Source of the DNA: Azorinus chamasolen
Lineage: Eukaryota; Mollusca; Bivalvia; Cardiida; Solecurtidae
Length of the DNA stretch: 64,000 nt
Direction: 5' to 3'
Assembly (NCBI GenBank): GCA_963576725.1
Contig: OY755251.1
Span: 34,477,619-34,541,618 of the forward strand
Below the pieces are notes generated by a model. It was given only the letters and a program-made list of their open reading frames with translations. It ran no database searches and was not told where the DNA came from. Below, in pieces: positions 10,792-22,559 of the stretch. The position numbers were made by a program, and so were the translations under genes. Every line of letters begins with the position of its first letter. The first letter of the stretch is position 1.

Positions 10792-11133
10792 TTAATCATT
10801 TAATCCCATATACTTCCGTCTGCAGATAAGACCGGCACATATTTTCACAATTCGTCCTAAAAGGGACCTTGAATGCCTCCACACAGAGTTCACTGCTCTG
10901 TAAGACTTGAGCTTGGCAATGGCATGCTTGACACTCACTTGATATGCTGAATGAACCCTATTAAACTTTCTGCACTGTTGCAAATCTCTTCCTTGCTTTC
11001 TGGCCAGCTGTGCAGAGTTGTAAGCAATCAGAAGCGGACATCTGTTAGGATATATCTTGTCTGCTAACAAATTTAATTCTGTAAAGGGAGATAATTTGGA
11101 ACATATCGTCTTTGTTAACGGACGATTGTACAC
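10792..11133 (-). pseudogene. PIF/Harbinger transposase, C-terminal DDE remnant
   Basis: A 113-codon open stretch carries the end of a Harbinger-type DDE nuclease. An ADK-Y-P block (LLADKIYPNRCPLLIAY, about residues 22-38) precedes FNRVHSAYQVSVKHAIAKLK (residues 58-77), which corresponds to the family's N-R-x-HSxxRVxVExAIGxLK segment, followed by SVWRHSRSLLGRIVKICAGL. Family members have a catalytic Glu where this copy reads Lys (VSVKHAI), so the third catalytic acid is lost. The N-terminal two thirds of the transposase are missing. Harbinger transposase cuts and pastes DNA in the nucleus with a Myb-like partner protein; none is seen here. This fragment is dead, but related full-length copies could have mobilised the nearby TTA-flanked MITEs. 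Confidence 0.75.
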
Positions 11134-11426
11134 AAACTGCTTAAGAATTATTCTCCAAAATTCCAGTTTTTTGTCACTGGCTACTTTTCAACATTATTGC
11201 TAACTTTCATGAGAAAAACATGATATTCTACCTCGTTTATAACTTGTTTAGAAGTTACAATAAAAGGGGAGTTACTTCCCTTTATGCAAATGGTTAAAGC
11301 ACGGTCGACATCTCGTTCTGTTTTCGGACGTTTTATTGTTTATGTCAGTATGCAATTTGAGTGATAAAATGTACTAAGCAAGCTTAGCTTGCATCTTTAA
11401 TGTATGACTATGATTTTGTTCAGTGA

Positions 11427-12113
11427 AGGCCTGGTTACAACCCGCCGTGCGTGTTTTAAGCACGTACGTTTTTTGGGGAGGCCAGGGCTGCTATGTTTTT
11501 CTGAAAACGTTGGGAAGAAGTAGCAAATGTAGGGAGGAACGCAAGTCACACGCAAGGTGTACGTACGTGGCACGCACGACAGCCTCGCCCTGGTCGGTTG
11601 CGTGCACCGTGCGTTGCACGCGCGGTAAGTGAGTTGAAAGTGCTTACAACGTGCTCACAACGTACGATCTCCGTGCGATTGCCGCATTATCGTACGGAGG
11701 CCGTACCGTCCACGTGCTGCTCACGTACGGTCCACGTGCGTTTTGTCAGTTCATTGGACAGTAGAACTGGGGAAGTGCCGAGTGAGCACAGACCACGTAC
11801 TTATCACGTGCGCTACACGCACGTGCTAAGTGCGTAGTCTGTAGAGCAAGCGACTGTGGGGAAACAGATTAAAACACTCACGGAGTCAGTACGTTGTGCG
11901 CACGTCGGCTTTAGAAGCATGTGCGTCACCCGTACGTTGGTGAATCCGTAGCCCGAACGCAGCGAAAGTTTTGCATGCACTAAAAGTGCTACGGCGTGTC
12001 TGCGTACTCCTAAATCCGTACGGAGGCCGTACTCACCACGTACGGATCCCCAAAATTTCCCCACGTTTTTGCACGTAGACAACACGCACTTGCACGTATG
12101 GCGGGTTGTGACC
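11427..12113 (+). mobile_element. CpG-rich MITE, copy 2
   Basis: Aligns along its length with the element at 6118-6813: same left end (AGGCCTGGTTACAAC), same internal order of CGTACG/CACGTG-rich blocks, and a right end ggcgggttgtgacc. The right end lacks about six bases present in copy 1 and no clean flanking TTA is seen. It differs internally by small indels, for example extra bases near 12080. It lies about 300 bp from the Harbinger transposase remnant. Confidence 0.8.
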
Positions 12114-12139
12114 TAAATATTCAACACAAACAAACACAC

Positions 12140-12440
12140 GAACAAACTTTCAAAGTATAAAAGCTATTGACTTCAAACATCAAATACAGATACATCACAA
12201 TGCAGAAGGTTCGTAACTCTGTCTTCAGTAGATTTGGAGTTATTGTTCTTTATTACTTTTTTTTCTAAATCTGGCTTGTCCGGATCATACCTTTCAAAGT
12301 ATAAAAAGGTATTGACTTCAAACGTCATATACATATGTATTACATTGCACACAAGTGCAGTGCACAAGAATCATAACTCTGATTTCAGTATTTTTTGAGT
12401 TATTGCCCTTTGTTATGTTTTGTCAAAATCTGGCTTGCTT
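12140..12440 (+). repeat. Two-copy tandem repeat, ~150 bp unit
   Basis: The block caaagtataaaagctattga ... ttggagttattgttcttta is repeated from about 12292 as caaagtataaaaaggtattg ... ttgagttattgccctttg. Units with a 'taactctgn..agttattnccctt' core resemble the core repeats of pearl-type mollusc elements; compare 61530-61960 here. Confidence 0.6.
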
Positions 12441-12654
12441 TAAAACAAATGGAGCTTTTGTCTATCATACCTCAACAAAACTTTTTTAAAGTTTGCAGAA
12501 TTGTTTAACGCCATCAGAAGTTCTGCACCTGGGTTAAAGGTTTTGATTTGTCGCTTCGTGCATGAATGAATGATCTCACTTTTTGTAATTTAACAAATGA
12601 AAAATTAGCGGTCGGGAGCTTTATTTCTATAACCCCATTTCTGTGTAAAATGTG

Positions 12655-12845
12655 CCAGTGGGGGTATTACTCTCCTTTAGTGATAGTTATAGTTTGTTTT
12701 GTCTTTGTGCGTCTCTTTGTGTTTTCGTATTTATGTACATTTACTGTTTTCTTGTTTTGGTGCAGTTCGGGCGAGTGTTTGTTTTTTATGTGGTGTTTCC
12801 TGTATGACTCATATTTGTACTTGTTTCAGCACTTACTAGCATAGT
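12655..12845 (+). repeat. Dispersed repeat family A, 3' part
   Basis: Contains tttgtctttgtgcgtctctt, gttcgggcgagtgtttgttt and tcctgtatgactcatatttg, the far-end part of family A (also at 13245, 17303 reversed, 34745 reversed, 35014, 53604 reversed). The proximal part with the AAACCGGTTTAAACC block is missing. Confidence 0.7.
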
Positions 12846-13244
12846 TGAATTATGTATTTTTAAAAGCTAGACTATAGTATCAATACTTAATCTGATATAT
12901 ACTCTTCTTTTGTATCTTAAGATTACCGTTTATTATTTGCCAGATCATTATATATGTGTGTATACATCTATCTAGCACAATAAAATTCACTTACAAAATG
13001 TGTTTTTGGCTATTCCAAACAGTATCATTCCTAGATGACACATTCCGTCTCATTCCTAGATGACACATTCCGTCTCATATTTTATCGTTTAAAAAGTTGC
13101 TGAAAGCAAGAAACTTGTATTAACAGATGAGATGGCATTCCATATTGCATAACTTTTAACATTAATATTTTGCCACAACCTTTCATTTCAATATACAATA
13201 GTCTAGTTGTCTAAATTCTGTATGATTTTTACACTGTTTGTTTT
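12846..13244. other. No gene; short 26-bp duplication
   Basis: AT-rich, no gene. A perfect tandem duplication of a 26-bp unit (tcattcctagatgacacatt plus ccgtc) lies at about 13026-13078. Confidence 0.55.
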
Positions 13245-13465
13245 TAGGGTGTGGATGGAATATGTTTGAGGTTGGGCACCCCTAAACCGGTTTAAACCCC
13301 AGTGAATTTTATCACTGACCGTTCCAAGGCAGTACTTTCATCGCCCCCTATTGTTTGTTTGTTTGTCTTTGTGCGTTGTTTATGTATTTGGTAGTTATGT
13401 ACATTTGCTGGGTTTGCTTGTGTTGCTGTTCGGATGTCTGTTTGTTCTGTATGTGGTGTTTCCGG
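13245..13465 (+). repeat. Dispersed repeat family A, interrupted by the satellite element
   Basis: Family A runs from ggatggaatatgtttgaggt through ccctaaaccggtttaaaccc, cactgaccgttccaaggcag and ggtgtttccgg. It stops at ccgg (13462-13465) and resumes after the satellite element at ccggcatgactcatatttgt (19277 onward). The split and shared CCGG identify the satellite unit as a later insertion into this copy. Confidence 0.75.
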
Positions 13466-13744
13466 TATTATGAGGAAAAGTGACCCCCGTAGTAGATCGA
13501 CCAGGGGGTCGATTAACTATATAGAACTATGACCCCCGGTCATAGTACAATAACCGGGGGAGTCTTAGAACTATGACCCCAGACATACAAAATTATGACC
13601 CCTCATATAACAAAGTGACCCCCGTAGTAGATCGACCGGGAGTCGATTTACTATATAGTACTATGACTCCCGGTCATAGAACTATAACCGTGGGAGTCGT
13701 AGTACTATTACCCCCCCCCCCCTTTAAAATTCTGACCGCTCATA

Positions 13745-14139
13745 TAACAAAATGACTCCCCTTACGTATAAGATACCGACTTAACGTACGAGACAACAAC
13801 CCGACGCTAAAAAGTGTGCATAGAAGTGAAGTAATTCCTACTAAGTTATCATTATAAATATCTCCACCAAAGGAATATTGTTTTTGCCAGAGTTGTCCTT
13901 CCGTCTGCCTGTCTGTCTGTCATAGATGTTGCGGCACGCGTAACTAAAACACTGTAAAGGTTAGAATATTGAAATGTCACAGGAATGTTGCCCAGTATGA
14001 GTTGTTGTGTACTTCCACATTTTAAGTTTTTCCCTGGTAATTTCTGTGTTATTGTCCCTGAATAGTTTGAATATGCGATAATTAATGACAAATTATGCGG
14101 CATCCATAACTCGTTTAGGCTAGATTCTTTAAATAAAAT
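13745..14139. other. Non-satellite segment inside the left arm
   Basis: Between the variant monomers and the main array. It contains a tctgcctgtctgtctgtcat microsatellite-like patch near 13903, as in pearl-type elements, and no gene. Confidence 0.45.
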
Positions 14140-17100
14140 ACAGGGACTCCCTTGCCAAAATACATCTGGGGGATCGATAAATTATATAGTACTATGACCC
14201 CCATGCCATTCCACTATAAAATATAGTTACTCCCTTGCAAAAATACATCCATAACGGGGTCTATAAATCATATAGTACTCTGACCCCTAGGCCTTTTTAC
14301 TATAAAGTATAGTGACTCACTTGCCAAAATACATCCACCGGGGTCGATATATATAGTACTGTGACCCACAGGCCATTTTACTATAACATATAGTGACTCC
14401 CTTGCCAAATTACATCCACCAGGGGGTTCGATATATTATATAGTACTATGACCCCCCATGTCATTTCACTATAAGATATAGTGTCTCCCTTGCCAAAATA
14501 CATCAACGATGGGGATCGATATATTATATAGTACCATGACGCCCATGCTATTTTACTAGAAAATATACCGACTCCATTGCAAAAATACATCCTCGATAGG
14601 GAGGTCGATATATTTTATAGTTTATTGAACCCCATGCAATTTTATTATAAAATACAGTGGCTCCCTTGCCAAAATACATCCACCAGGGGGTCGATATATT
14701 ATATAGTACTATGACCCCCATGCCATTTCACAATGAAATATAGTGACTCCCTTGCAAAAATACATTCACGATAGGGGTCGATAAATGATATAGTACTATG
14801 ACCCCCATGCCATTTTACTATAAAATACAATGACTCCCTTTCCAAAATACATCCTCCAGGGGGGTCGATATATTATATAGTACTATGACCCCCATGTTAT
14901 ACTAGTATAAACTATAGTGACTCACTGGCCAAAATACATCAACGAGGGGGTCGATTTATCATATAGTACTTTGACTCCCATGCTATTTTACAATAACATA
15001 TAGTGACTCCCTTGCAAAAAAACATCCACCACGGTGGTCAATATATCATATAGTACTATGACCCCCGGTGATTTTACAATGAAAACACGTTACTCTCTTG
15101 CCAAAATGCATCCACGATGGGGGATATCGATATATTATATAGTACTATGACCCCATGTCATTTCACTTTAAACTATAGTGTCTCCCTTGCCAAAATACAT
15201 CAACGATTGGGTCGCTATAGTATATAGTACCATGACGCCCATGCTATTTTACTAGAAAATATAGTGACTCCCTTGCAAAAATACATTCACGATAGGGGGT
15301 CGACATATCATACAGTACTATGACCCCCGGACATTTACTATATAATATAGCGACTCCCTTGCCAAAATACATCCACAATGGGCGTCGGTATGTTATATAG
15401 TACTATGACCCCCATGCCATTTTACTAGAAAATATACCAACTTCCTTGCGCAAATACCTCCAACAGGGGAGTTGAACTATAATATAGTACTATAAACCCC
15501 ATGTGATTTCACTTTGAAAATAGTGACTCCCTTGCAAAAATACATCCACGATGGGGGCGATATATTATATAGTACGATGACCCCAATGCCATTTTACTGT
15601 CAAATATAATGACTCTTTTGCCAAAATACATCCACCAGGTGATTATATAGTACTGTCACCCCCATGTATACCGACCCTCCCCAATCGTGGATGTATTTTA
15701 GCAAGGGTGTCGGTATATTTTCTAGTAAAATGGCATGGGGTCATAGTTCTATATAATATATCGACCTGGATGTATTTTGGCACGAGAGTCACCACATTTT
15801 ATAGTAAAATGACCGGGGTCGTAGTGCTATATGATATACCGACCAGCATGATGGATGTATTTTTGTAAGGAAGTCACTATATTTTATAGTAAAACGGCAT
15901 GGGGGTCATAGTACTTTATGATTTATCAACCCCGTGGCGGATTTATTTTTGCAAGGGAGTCGCGATATTTTATATTAAAGTGGCATGGGGTCATAGTACT
16001 ATATAATACATTGACCCCCTATCGTGAATGTATTTTTGAAAGGGAGTCTATATATTTTATAATGAAATGACAGGGGGTCATAGTAATATATAATATATCG
16101 AACCTCCCCCCCCCCCCCCTGGAGGAGATATTTTGGAAAGGGAGTCGGTATATTATATAATAAACTGGCATGAGTGTTATATTACTATATAATATATCGA
16201 CCCCCTGGTAGATGTATGATTTATCGTCCCTGTGGTGGCTGTATTTTGGCAAGGGAGTCACTATATGTTTTGTTAAAATGACCGGGATAATACATGTAGT
16301 ACTTTATTATATATCGACCAGCATGGTAGATGTATTTTTGCAAGATAGTCACTATATTTTGTAGAAAAAATGACATGGGTGTCATAGTACTATATATTAT
16401 ATCGAACCCCCACGTGAATGTATTTTTGCAAGTGATTTACTACATTTTTAGTAAAATGACCGGGGGTCATAGTACCATATGATATATCGACCATCGTGGT
16501 GGATGTATTTTTGTAAGATAGTCACTATAGTAAACTATAGAAAATGGCATGGTGTGTCATAGTACTATATAATATATCGAATCCCCCCTACATGGATTCA
16601 GATTTGCAAGGGATTCGCCATATTTTAGTAAAATAACCCGGGTTCATAGTACTATATGATATATCGACCACCATGGTGGATGTATTTTTGCAAGAAAGTC
16701 ACTATAGTAACATGGCATGGGGGTTATAGTACCATATAATATATTCCCCTCCCCCCCCCCCCTGATGGATGTATTTTGGCAGGGAATCACTATATTTTAT
16801 AGTAAAATGGCTTGAGGGTCATTGAATTGTACAACATATAGGCCCCAAACCCTGATGGATGTATTTTGGCAAGGGTGTCACTATATTTTATAGTAAAACG
16901 GCATGGGGTCATAGTACTTTATGATTAATCATAGTACTATGTATAATATAGACCCCCATCGTGGATGTATTTCTGCAAGGGAGTCACTATATTTTATATT
17001 GAAATGATAGGGATATCGTAGTACTATATAATATATCGACATCCCCTGGTGGAGGTATTTAGACAAGATAGTCACTATATCCCCTGGTGGATGTATTTTT

Positions 17101-17302
17101 GCAAGGGAATCACTATATTTTATATAAATATTGCATGAATATCACATTACTGTATATTGTATCGATCCCTACCCTGGTGGATGTATTTTGGCAAGGGAGT
17201 CACTAAATTTGTTAATAAAATGGCAATGGGGTCATAGTACTTTATGATTTATCATCCTGTGGTGGATGTATTTTTGCAAGGGAGTCACTATATTTTATAG
17301 TT

Positions 17303-17514
17303 AAAGTACAAAAATGAGTCATGCAGGAAATACCACATACAGAACAAGCACTCGCCCGAACAGCAACACAAGGAAACAGCAAATGTACATGGGTAGAAAA
17401 AACAACAAGAGACGCACAAAGACAAAACAAACATACAATAGGAGGAAGATGGAAGTACCGCCTTGGAACGGTCAGTGACAAAAGTCACCGGGGGTTTAAA
17501 CCGGTTTAGTTGCA
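17303..17514 (-). repeat. Repeat family A inserted in the satellite array
   Basis: Reverse-oriented family A: aaaatgagtcatgcaggaaa, agcactcgcccgaacagcaa, accgccttggaacggtcagt and gggtttaaaccggtttag. It separates satellite monomers on both sides. The open frame running through it on the plus strand follows repeat sequence and is not credited as a gene. Confidence 0.8.
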
Positions 17515-18044
17515 TTGGGTCATAGTACTATATAACAAATCGACCCCATCGTGGATGTATTTTTGTAAGGGAGTCACTATGTTTTATAGTGAAATGACAG
17601 GGCGTCTTAGTACTATATAATATATCGAACCCCTGGTGGAAATATTTTGGCAATGGTGTCACTATATATTATAGTGAAATGGCACGGGGTCATAGTACTA
17701 TATAATATATCGACCTCACATCGTGGATGAATTTTAGCGAGGGAGTCGGTATATTTTATATTAAAATTGCATGGGAGTCATACTACTATATCATATATCT
17801 AACCCCCTGGTGGATGTATGATTTATCGACCCCTTGTGGATGTATTTTGGCAAGGGAATCACTATATTTGATAGTAAAATGACATGGGGGTCAAAGTACT
17901 ATATAATATTTTGACTCCCCCTCCCGATGGATGTATTTTGGCAAGGGAGTCATAGTACAAGGGGTCATAGTACTATATGATATATCGGCCATCGTGGCGG
18001 ATGTATTTTTGCAAGATAGTCATTATGGCCCCCATGTCAAATTT

Positions 18045-18330
18045 GTCCTGCCAGAACGTTTTGCTACTGACCGTGCCAAGGCGGTACTCTCTTTGTCACC
18101 CTTCCTTTTGTTTGCCTTGCGTCTTTGTGCTTGTGATTTTGTTCATGTGTGGAACGTTTGTCTCTAGTTCTTGTGTGTCTTTTGGTGTTTTCTGTGTTCA
18201 TCCCGTGTGTGAGTGTGCGTTTGGGTGTGTGGTTGTATGTGTATGTGTGTCATGCTATCGATCGGTGTTTTGGTGGTGGTTGCGTCTTTTATGTGGCTTT
18301 GCCTGCTTGACTTTACTACTTTTCCATTTA
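18045..18330 (-). repeat. Repeat family B fragment inserted in the satellite array
   Basis: Matches family B reversed: tgctactgaccgtgccaagg, gtgtggaacgtttgtctcta, gtgtgtgtcatgctat and ttgactttactacttttcca. The half of B beyond the AAACCGGTTTA block is missing, so this is a truncated copy of about 285 bp. Confidence 0.8.
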
Positions 18331-18889
18331 TAGAAAATGACATGGGTGTTATAGTACTATATAATATATCTACCCCCTGCTGGATGTAATTTTGCAAGGG
18401 AATTGATTATATTTCATAGTAAAATGGCATGTGGGTCATAGTACTATATAATATATCGTCCCTCCTGGTGGATGTTTTCTGGCAAGGGAATTACAATTTT
18501 TTATAGGAAAATGGTATGGGGGTCATAGTACTGTATAATATATCACCTCCCACCCTGATGGATGTGTTTTGGCAAGGGAGTCACTATATTTTATAGTAAA
18601 ATGGCAGGGGGTCATAGTACTTTATGATTTATCGACCCCGTGGTGGGTGTATTTTTGCAAGGGAGTCACTATATGTTTTAGTAAAGTGGCATAGTACTAT
18701 ATAATATATCGATCCCCCCCTCGTATATTTATTTTTGCAAGGGAGTCACTATATTTTATAGTAAAGTGGCATTGGTGTCATAGGACTATATAATATATCG
18801 CCCCCCCACTCCCCCATCGTGGATGAATTTTGGCAAGGGAGTCGGTGTATTTTATAGTAAAATGACATGGGGGCATAGTACTATATAAT

Positions 18890-19180
18890 AATTCAGTTTT
18901 CTCGTTTCGCATTGCTACTTTTGCTTTCGAAGGATCTCCCACTTTAAGAATATTCTCTTAAGCAAACATCAGGACGATGTCTAGTTTTAGGTAGTTTAGA
19001 CATGTGGTAACTTTATGCGGAACGATTGTATTGCAGATAGCTCCCGTAAGAGCTGTTTTAGTTATGCATTAAGCAACCACCAGCTGTAGCCATTTATCCC
19101 ATGAATATTCATAACGTCAGGAATGTCTATTAGATTAACTGTACGTGGATATACAAATGTTTGGTCATGGCCGAAATTTT
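18890..19180 (+). repeat. Repeat family D end plus unrelated insert in the satellite array
   Basis: Starts with tttcgcattgctacttttgc and tttcgaaggatctcccactt, which is the terminal part of family D (compare 25350-25395 and 45085-45120). It continues with about 230 bp of unique AT-rich sequence before satellite monomers resume near 19175. Confidence 0.55.
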
Positions 19181-19280
19181 GGCAAGGGAGTCGGTGTATT
19201 TTATAGTAAAATGACATGAGGGCATAGTACTATATAATAAATCGATCTACTACGGGGGTCTCTTTTCCTCATTACACCGG

Positions 19281-20006
19281 CATGACTCATATTTGTTCTT
19301 TTCGTATTTTCGCCTGCCAGAACATCCTATCATGAGATGGTACGTTCTGGCAGGTAAATCATAACTGATATTTTCCAAAATTTGTCCTGCCAGAACAAAG
19401 AAACTATTTTCGACTCATAATCATCATATGTCAAAGAATCTGAAGTAAACGTGTCTGTGTATGCTTCTAAAACACCACAAAGAGTGAATGTGCATAATAT
19501 CTAATCAAAATATATAGAATTAAGGGTTTTCAACAGGTTTTTGCAGTTACCGAACAGTTTTTAAAACTGAAGATAATAGGTCCTGGTTTTCAAAAGCCGA
19601 TATTATACTTTAACAAATTAAGGGTGCAGAACTCTTTTAAACCTACTTCGCATATTTTGTTCTTATAGCCATGCTCATTTTTTTCAAATAAGGCAGGATA
19701 TTTTAAAGGTTCCAAAGTGTAATTAGAGTGAAATGTGATTGTGGTAACTTACATTATCTAAAGCTACAATGTAGTTAGCCAATTTTACCTTTAATCCATT
19801 TTCAATATGCATGTTAGAAATAATAACATCCTGCATATCTTTATTAATAATGGAATGTGCACTGATGTTTTGGTATTAGTACAGACTGTAGTGTCAAATG
19901 TATTATAATTGCATAGGCAAACAGAGCAGACCCAGATAGCACATAATATCAATCAGATATAACCCCGATATAGTCTACTATGTCGCCCGAATATAGTCTG
20001 GGAAAT
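19281..20006. other. No gene; small palindrome at 19315-19357
   Basis: Remainder of family A to about 19300, then a 43-bp palindrome (cctgccagaac ... gttctggcagg). A further cctgccagaac follows at 19392. The rest is unique AT-rich sequence without credible ORFs. Confidence 0.5.
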
Positions 20007-20255
20007 TCCAGGCGACTGCAATTTTACAAAGGTGGTGCTATATCGCCCCAATACCATTTCCGATATAGGCGCTATATAGCCTTATATAGTCTGATATTCA
20101 AGCGACATCTGATTCCAGATATCAAGCCTACATCAGGAATTGGATATCTAGAGGATATTAGACATATATACAGGTTATATAACATCTATATTAAAACTGA
20201 TATCCAGCAGATATAGCATCACCTTTGCAAAATTGTAATCGCCTGGATATCTTCT
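20007..20255. mobile_element. Foldback element rich in GATATA motifs
   Basis: The left arm ccaggcgactgcaattttac (from about 20008) with aaaggtggtgctatatc is matched in reverse complement by gatatagcatcacctttgca and aaaattgtaatcgcctgg (ending about 20250). Between and around the arms, gatatag/ctatatc-type motifs recur many times. The open frame from 19980 to 20216 runs through this repeat and is not credited. Confidence 0.65.
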
Positions 20256-20465
20256 TTTTACAATGGGCAGATATACTACCATCATCAGCTAGTTGTGGAC
20301 ACCATGAATGTCATATTCGGCTGGTATCATATGATGAGAAAAGATGCTGTATAAGCAAAAATAACAAACTCGGGCTAATGTAAGTATATGTATAACCTCA
20401 GTTTAATCATGGAGAGATCACAAGTATAATGTCAGACACTCGTCATGGCAGGTTGGTAACACATA

Positions 20466-20745
20466 CAGTTGAACTTCGATATCTCGAACTCTGATAACCC
20501 GAATTTCGGAAAAACTCGAACTAAAATTTGGTCCTTCCAAAATTTACAATGCCGGTTTGCTCTAACATGTATCACTATGCATATCTTAAAACACGTGTGA
20601 CAGCTTAATGCAGGTCTAAAGTAATGCTTCATTACTTTAGACTTGCATTATGCTGCGAACTTGAGAAATTGTCCAGATTAGAAATAGGATGACTGGAACT
20701 TCTGTTATCTCGAACTAATTTGAATGTTTCTTTGAAGTTCAACTG
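20466..20745. mobile_element. pogo-like MITE with TA duplication, copy 1
   Basis: The left end CAGTTGAACTTCGATATCTC and the right end on the other strand CAGTTGAACTTCAAAG share their outer bases, and TA lies outside both ends. Internally it holds the palindromic core gcttaatgcaggtctaaagt with its inverted partner (20609-20655). CAGT ends with TA duplication fit pogo/Tigger. Confidence 0.75.
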
Positions 20746-21577
20746 TATATTGTGACATAAAACAATTGAAAACCATGTCATTCAATGAAGGTGGAGAGGG
20801 GAGCATTTTAGAGGGGAACAATGGCATCTTGTCCTTGCCCGGGCAGAAAACTGCACTATGGAATGCCCTCGATCATTTGTCAAATTACCCATTTTCAGAA
20901 TTTATGTATCGGTATAGAGATTACCAATATTAATCCAAGTATTTCCACAAGAATAAAACTATTCAAACTATTTTTGTGCCACAGTACACAGTAAGCCTTT
21001 ACCTTAAATCTTGGTAATACATGCATGGGCATACATAAGTTCCTCTAACTTCCGGTAGATAGCCTCGCTAATGCATACGAATGTTAAAAGTCTACAATGT
21101 TTGTCATGCCAGGTAGTTCGTTACCGTACATGCACGTCAGTGTCAAACCTTACGAGACTCTGAGCAGTCAACCACTACCAGTTTATCATGCAACGTCACC
21201 AAATACAGTCACTTCCTACTAGCATAATATTTTCCACGTCGACGCTGTATTTTGTTGTGAGGTATAGTGCATATGTACTGACCGCACTGGGATGCAAGTT
21301 TGATTCAGCCAATAGGAGTAAAACAGAAGGACGAACATGAAGGCATAATTAAACATAAACATCAAATTTAACACATTTGCTCACCTTTGCCTCAACTATT
21401 TGTCCATATAAAAGGATTAAATCAAGTTTGTTTATGTTGTAAAAGTCGATGACGTCACAGCATGCCAATATTATGTCACGTAATTCGTACTTGCATGTAT
21501 TTTCATTCAGGGGACAAAACCGCTTTAGCAATCTTTCTTTTTCTTCATTTTCTCCATTTTAAATGGAGGTGCATGAT
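20746..21577. other. No feature seen
   Basis: Unique-looking sequence with no ORF above background and no repeats matching elsewhere in the window. A 60-codon frame at 21349-21531 has no recognisable features. Confidence 0.45.
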
Positions 21578-21726
21578 AAAAGAATTACTATGCTAGTAGT
21601 TTGGAAGTTCAGCTGTATTTTGGTCGTCAGAAAAGCAGTTAAATGCTCGCCAAGGCTCGCATTTAACAACTTTTCTAACTCGCCAAAATACAGCTGAACT
21701 TCCAAACTACTAGCATAGTATTTCTT
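21578..21726. mobile_element. Foldback MITE (near-perfect hairpin)
   Basis: Arms of about 65 bp starting agaattactatgctagtagt are repeated in reverse complement with very few differences (aaatactatgctagtag read from the right end). The loop is short and lies near 21652. Confidence 0.75.
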
Positions 21727-21896
21727 ATTATTCTTATTTCTTATATGTATAACTTTTACAAGTTTGTATTTAGGCATTTTCAAACATTAACCTATTCCCT
21801 CATTACATAGGCTATTTTAAGACCCAACTTCTTTGAATAAATCTACCAAAAAGGAGCATTTACTAGAGAAAAGAAAAATGTTAGAATTATGTAGTA

Positions 21897-21968
21897 TTGA
21901 AACCATTGTGATACATAGAGCATTTTCTCCTATGGAGCAAATGCTCTATGTATCACAATGATTTCAAG
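21897..21968. repeat. Short palindrome
   Basis: Arms gaaaccattgtgatacatag / ctatgtatcacaatgatttc with a loop around tctcctatgg. Probably the core of a small foldback MITE. No ends can be defined. Confidence 0.65.
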
Positions 21969-22109
21969 ACGTGACAATTACAGACGGGTAGAAAGGCTTA
22001 TTTATTGAGGAAAGGGTTAACGAACTAATACAAAACTAGAATTGATTTTGCTACAAAAACACCTGGGCATGGTAGTGATCAATCCTATGAAGTTTCTTTA
22101 AAAATCCTA

Positions 22110-22325
22110 CCAACAGTTTTGGGGAAACCGCACGGACGGTATTTCCTTTGTATAAAAATACCGTACAAGGGCACAAAAGTACCCAACAATACAGACGGAA
22201 TGAATAGAATTTGCCATTATCTATTATTCTCCATATCCAACAAGTCTTCATATGTTCGCCCGGACAGACGGACAGACGCCATGCACAAATACAATGTCTC
22301 CCCAGTATACTGGGGGAAACATAAT
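22110..22325. repeat. Fragment of a pearl-type element
   Basis: A ggacagacggacagacgcca tetranucleotide-like patch is followed by gtatactgggggaaacat, a common terminal arrangement in pearl-type (Helentron-related, non-autonomous) mollusc elements. No core repeat array is attached. Confidence 0.45.
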
Positions 22326-22338
22326 TAAAGACATTCTT

Positions 22339-22520
22339 AGATCCACCTGACCATTAACTAATTGTGAACACATGTGTATGACTGCATAGTTTCCAGAGGT
22401 GATCCACTTGACCATTAACTAATGGTGGACACTGGTGTATGACTGCATAGTTTCCAGAGGTGATCCACTTGACCATTAACTAATGGTAGACACTGGTGTA
22501 TGGCTGCATAGTTTCCAGAG
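22339..22520 (+). repeat. Three-copy ~61 bp tandem repeat
   Basis: Unit: tgaccattaactaatggtgg, acactggtgtatgactgcat, agtttccagaggtgatccac, three times with few differences. Confidence 0.85.
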
Positions 22521-22559
22521 GTTATTAGCAGACGATTAAAAAACAGTTTGGAGTCAGTA

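Larger units (their letters stand above)
13466..19276. mobile_element. Mirror-satellite element: ~85 bp monomers flipping orientation mid-way
   Basis: The outer ends are inverted repeats: left tattatgaggaaaagtgacc with ccccgtagtagatcga, right (other strand) tgtaatgaggaaaagagacc with ccccgtagtagatcga. CCGG flanks both sides (13462-13465 and 19277-19280). The interior is an array of ~85 bp monomers containing tatagtgactcccttgccaa, aatacatccac, ggggtcgatatattatatag and tactatgacccccatg. From about 14140 to 15660 roughly 18 monomers read in this orientation; from about 15668 to 19250 the monomers are reverse-complemented. The first 300 bp (13500-13800) hold shorter variant monomers. Copies of repeat A (17303-17514) and repeat B (18045-18330) interrupt the right arm, as does unrelated sequence at 18890-19180. 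No ORF belongs to the array itself. Confidence 0.85.

Noticed and set aside
17321..17509. 62-codon ORF in repeat A
   Set aside because: The frame is not kept in other A copies (12655, 13245, 34745, 35014).
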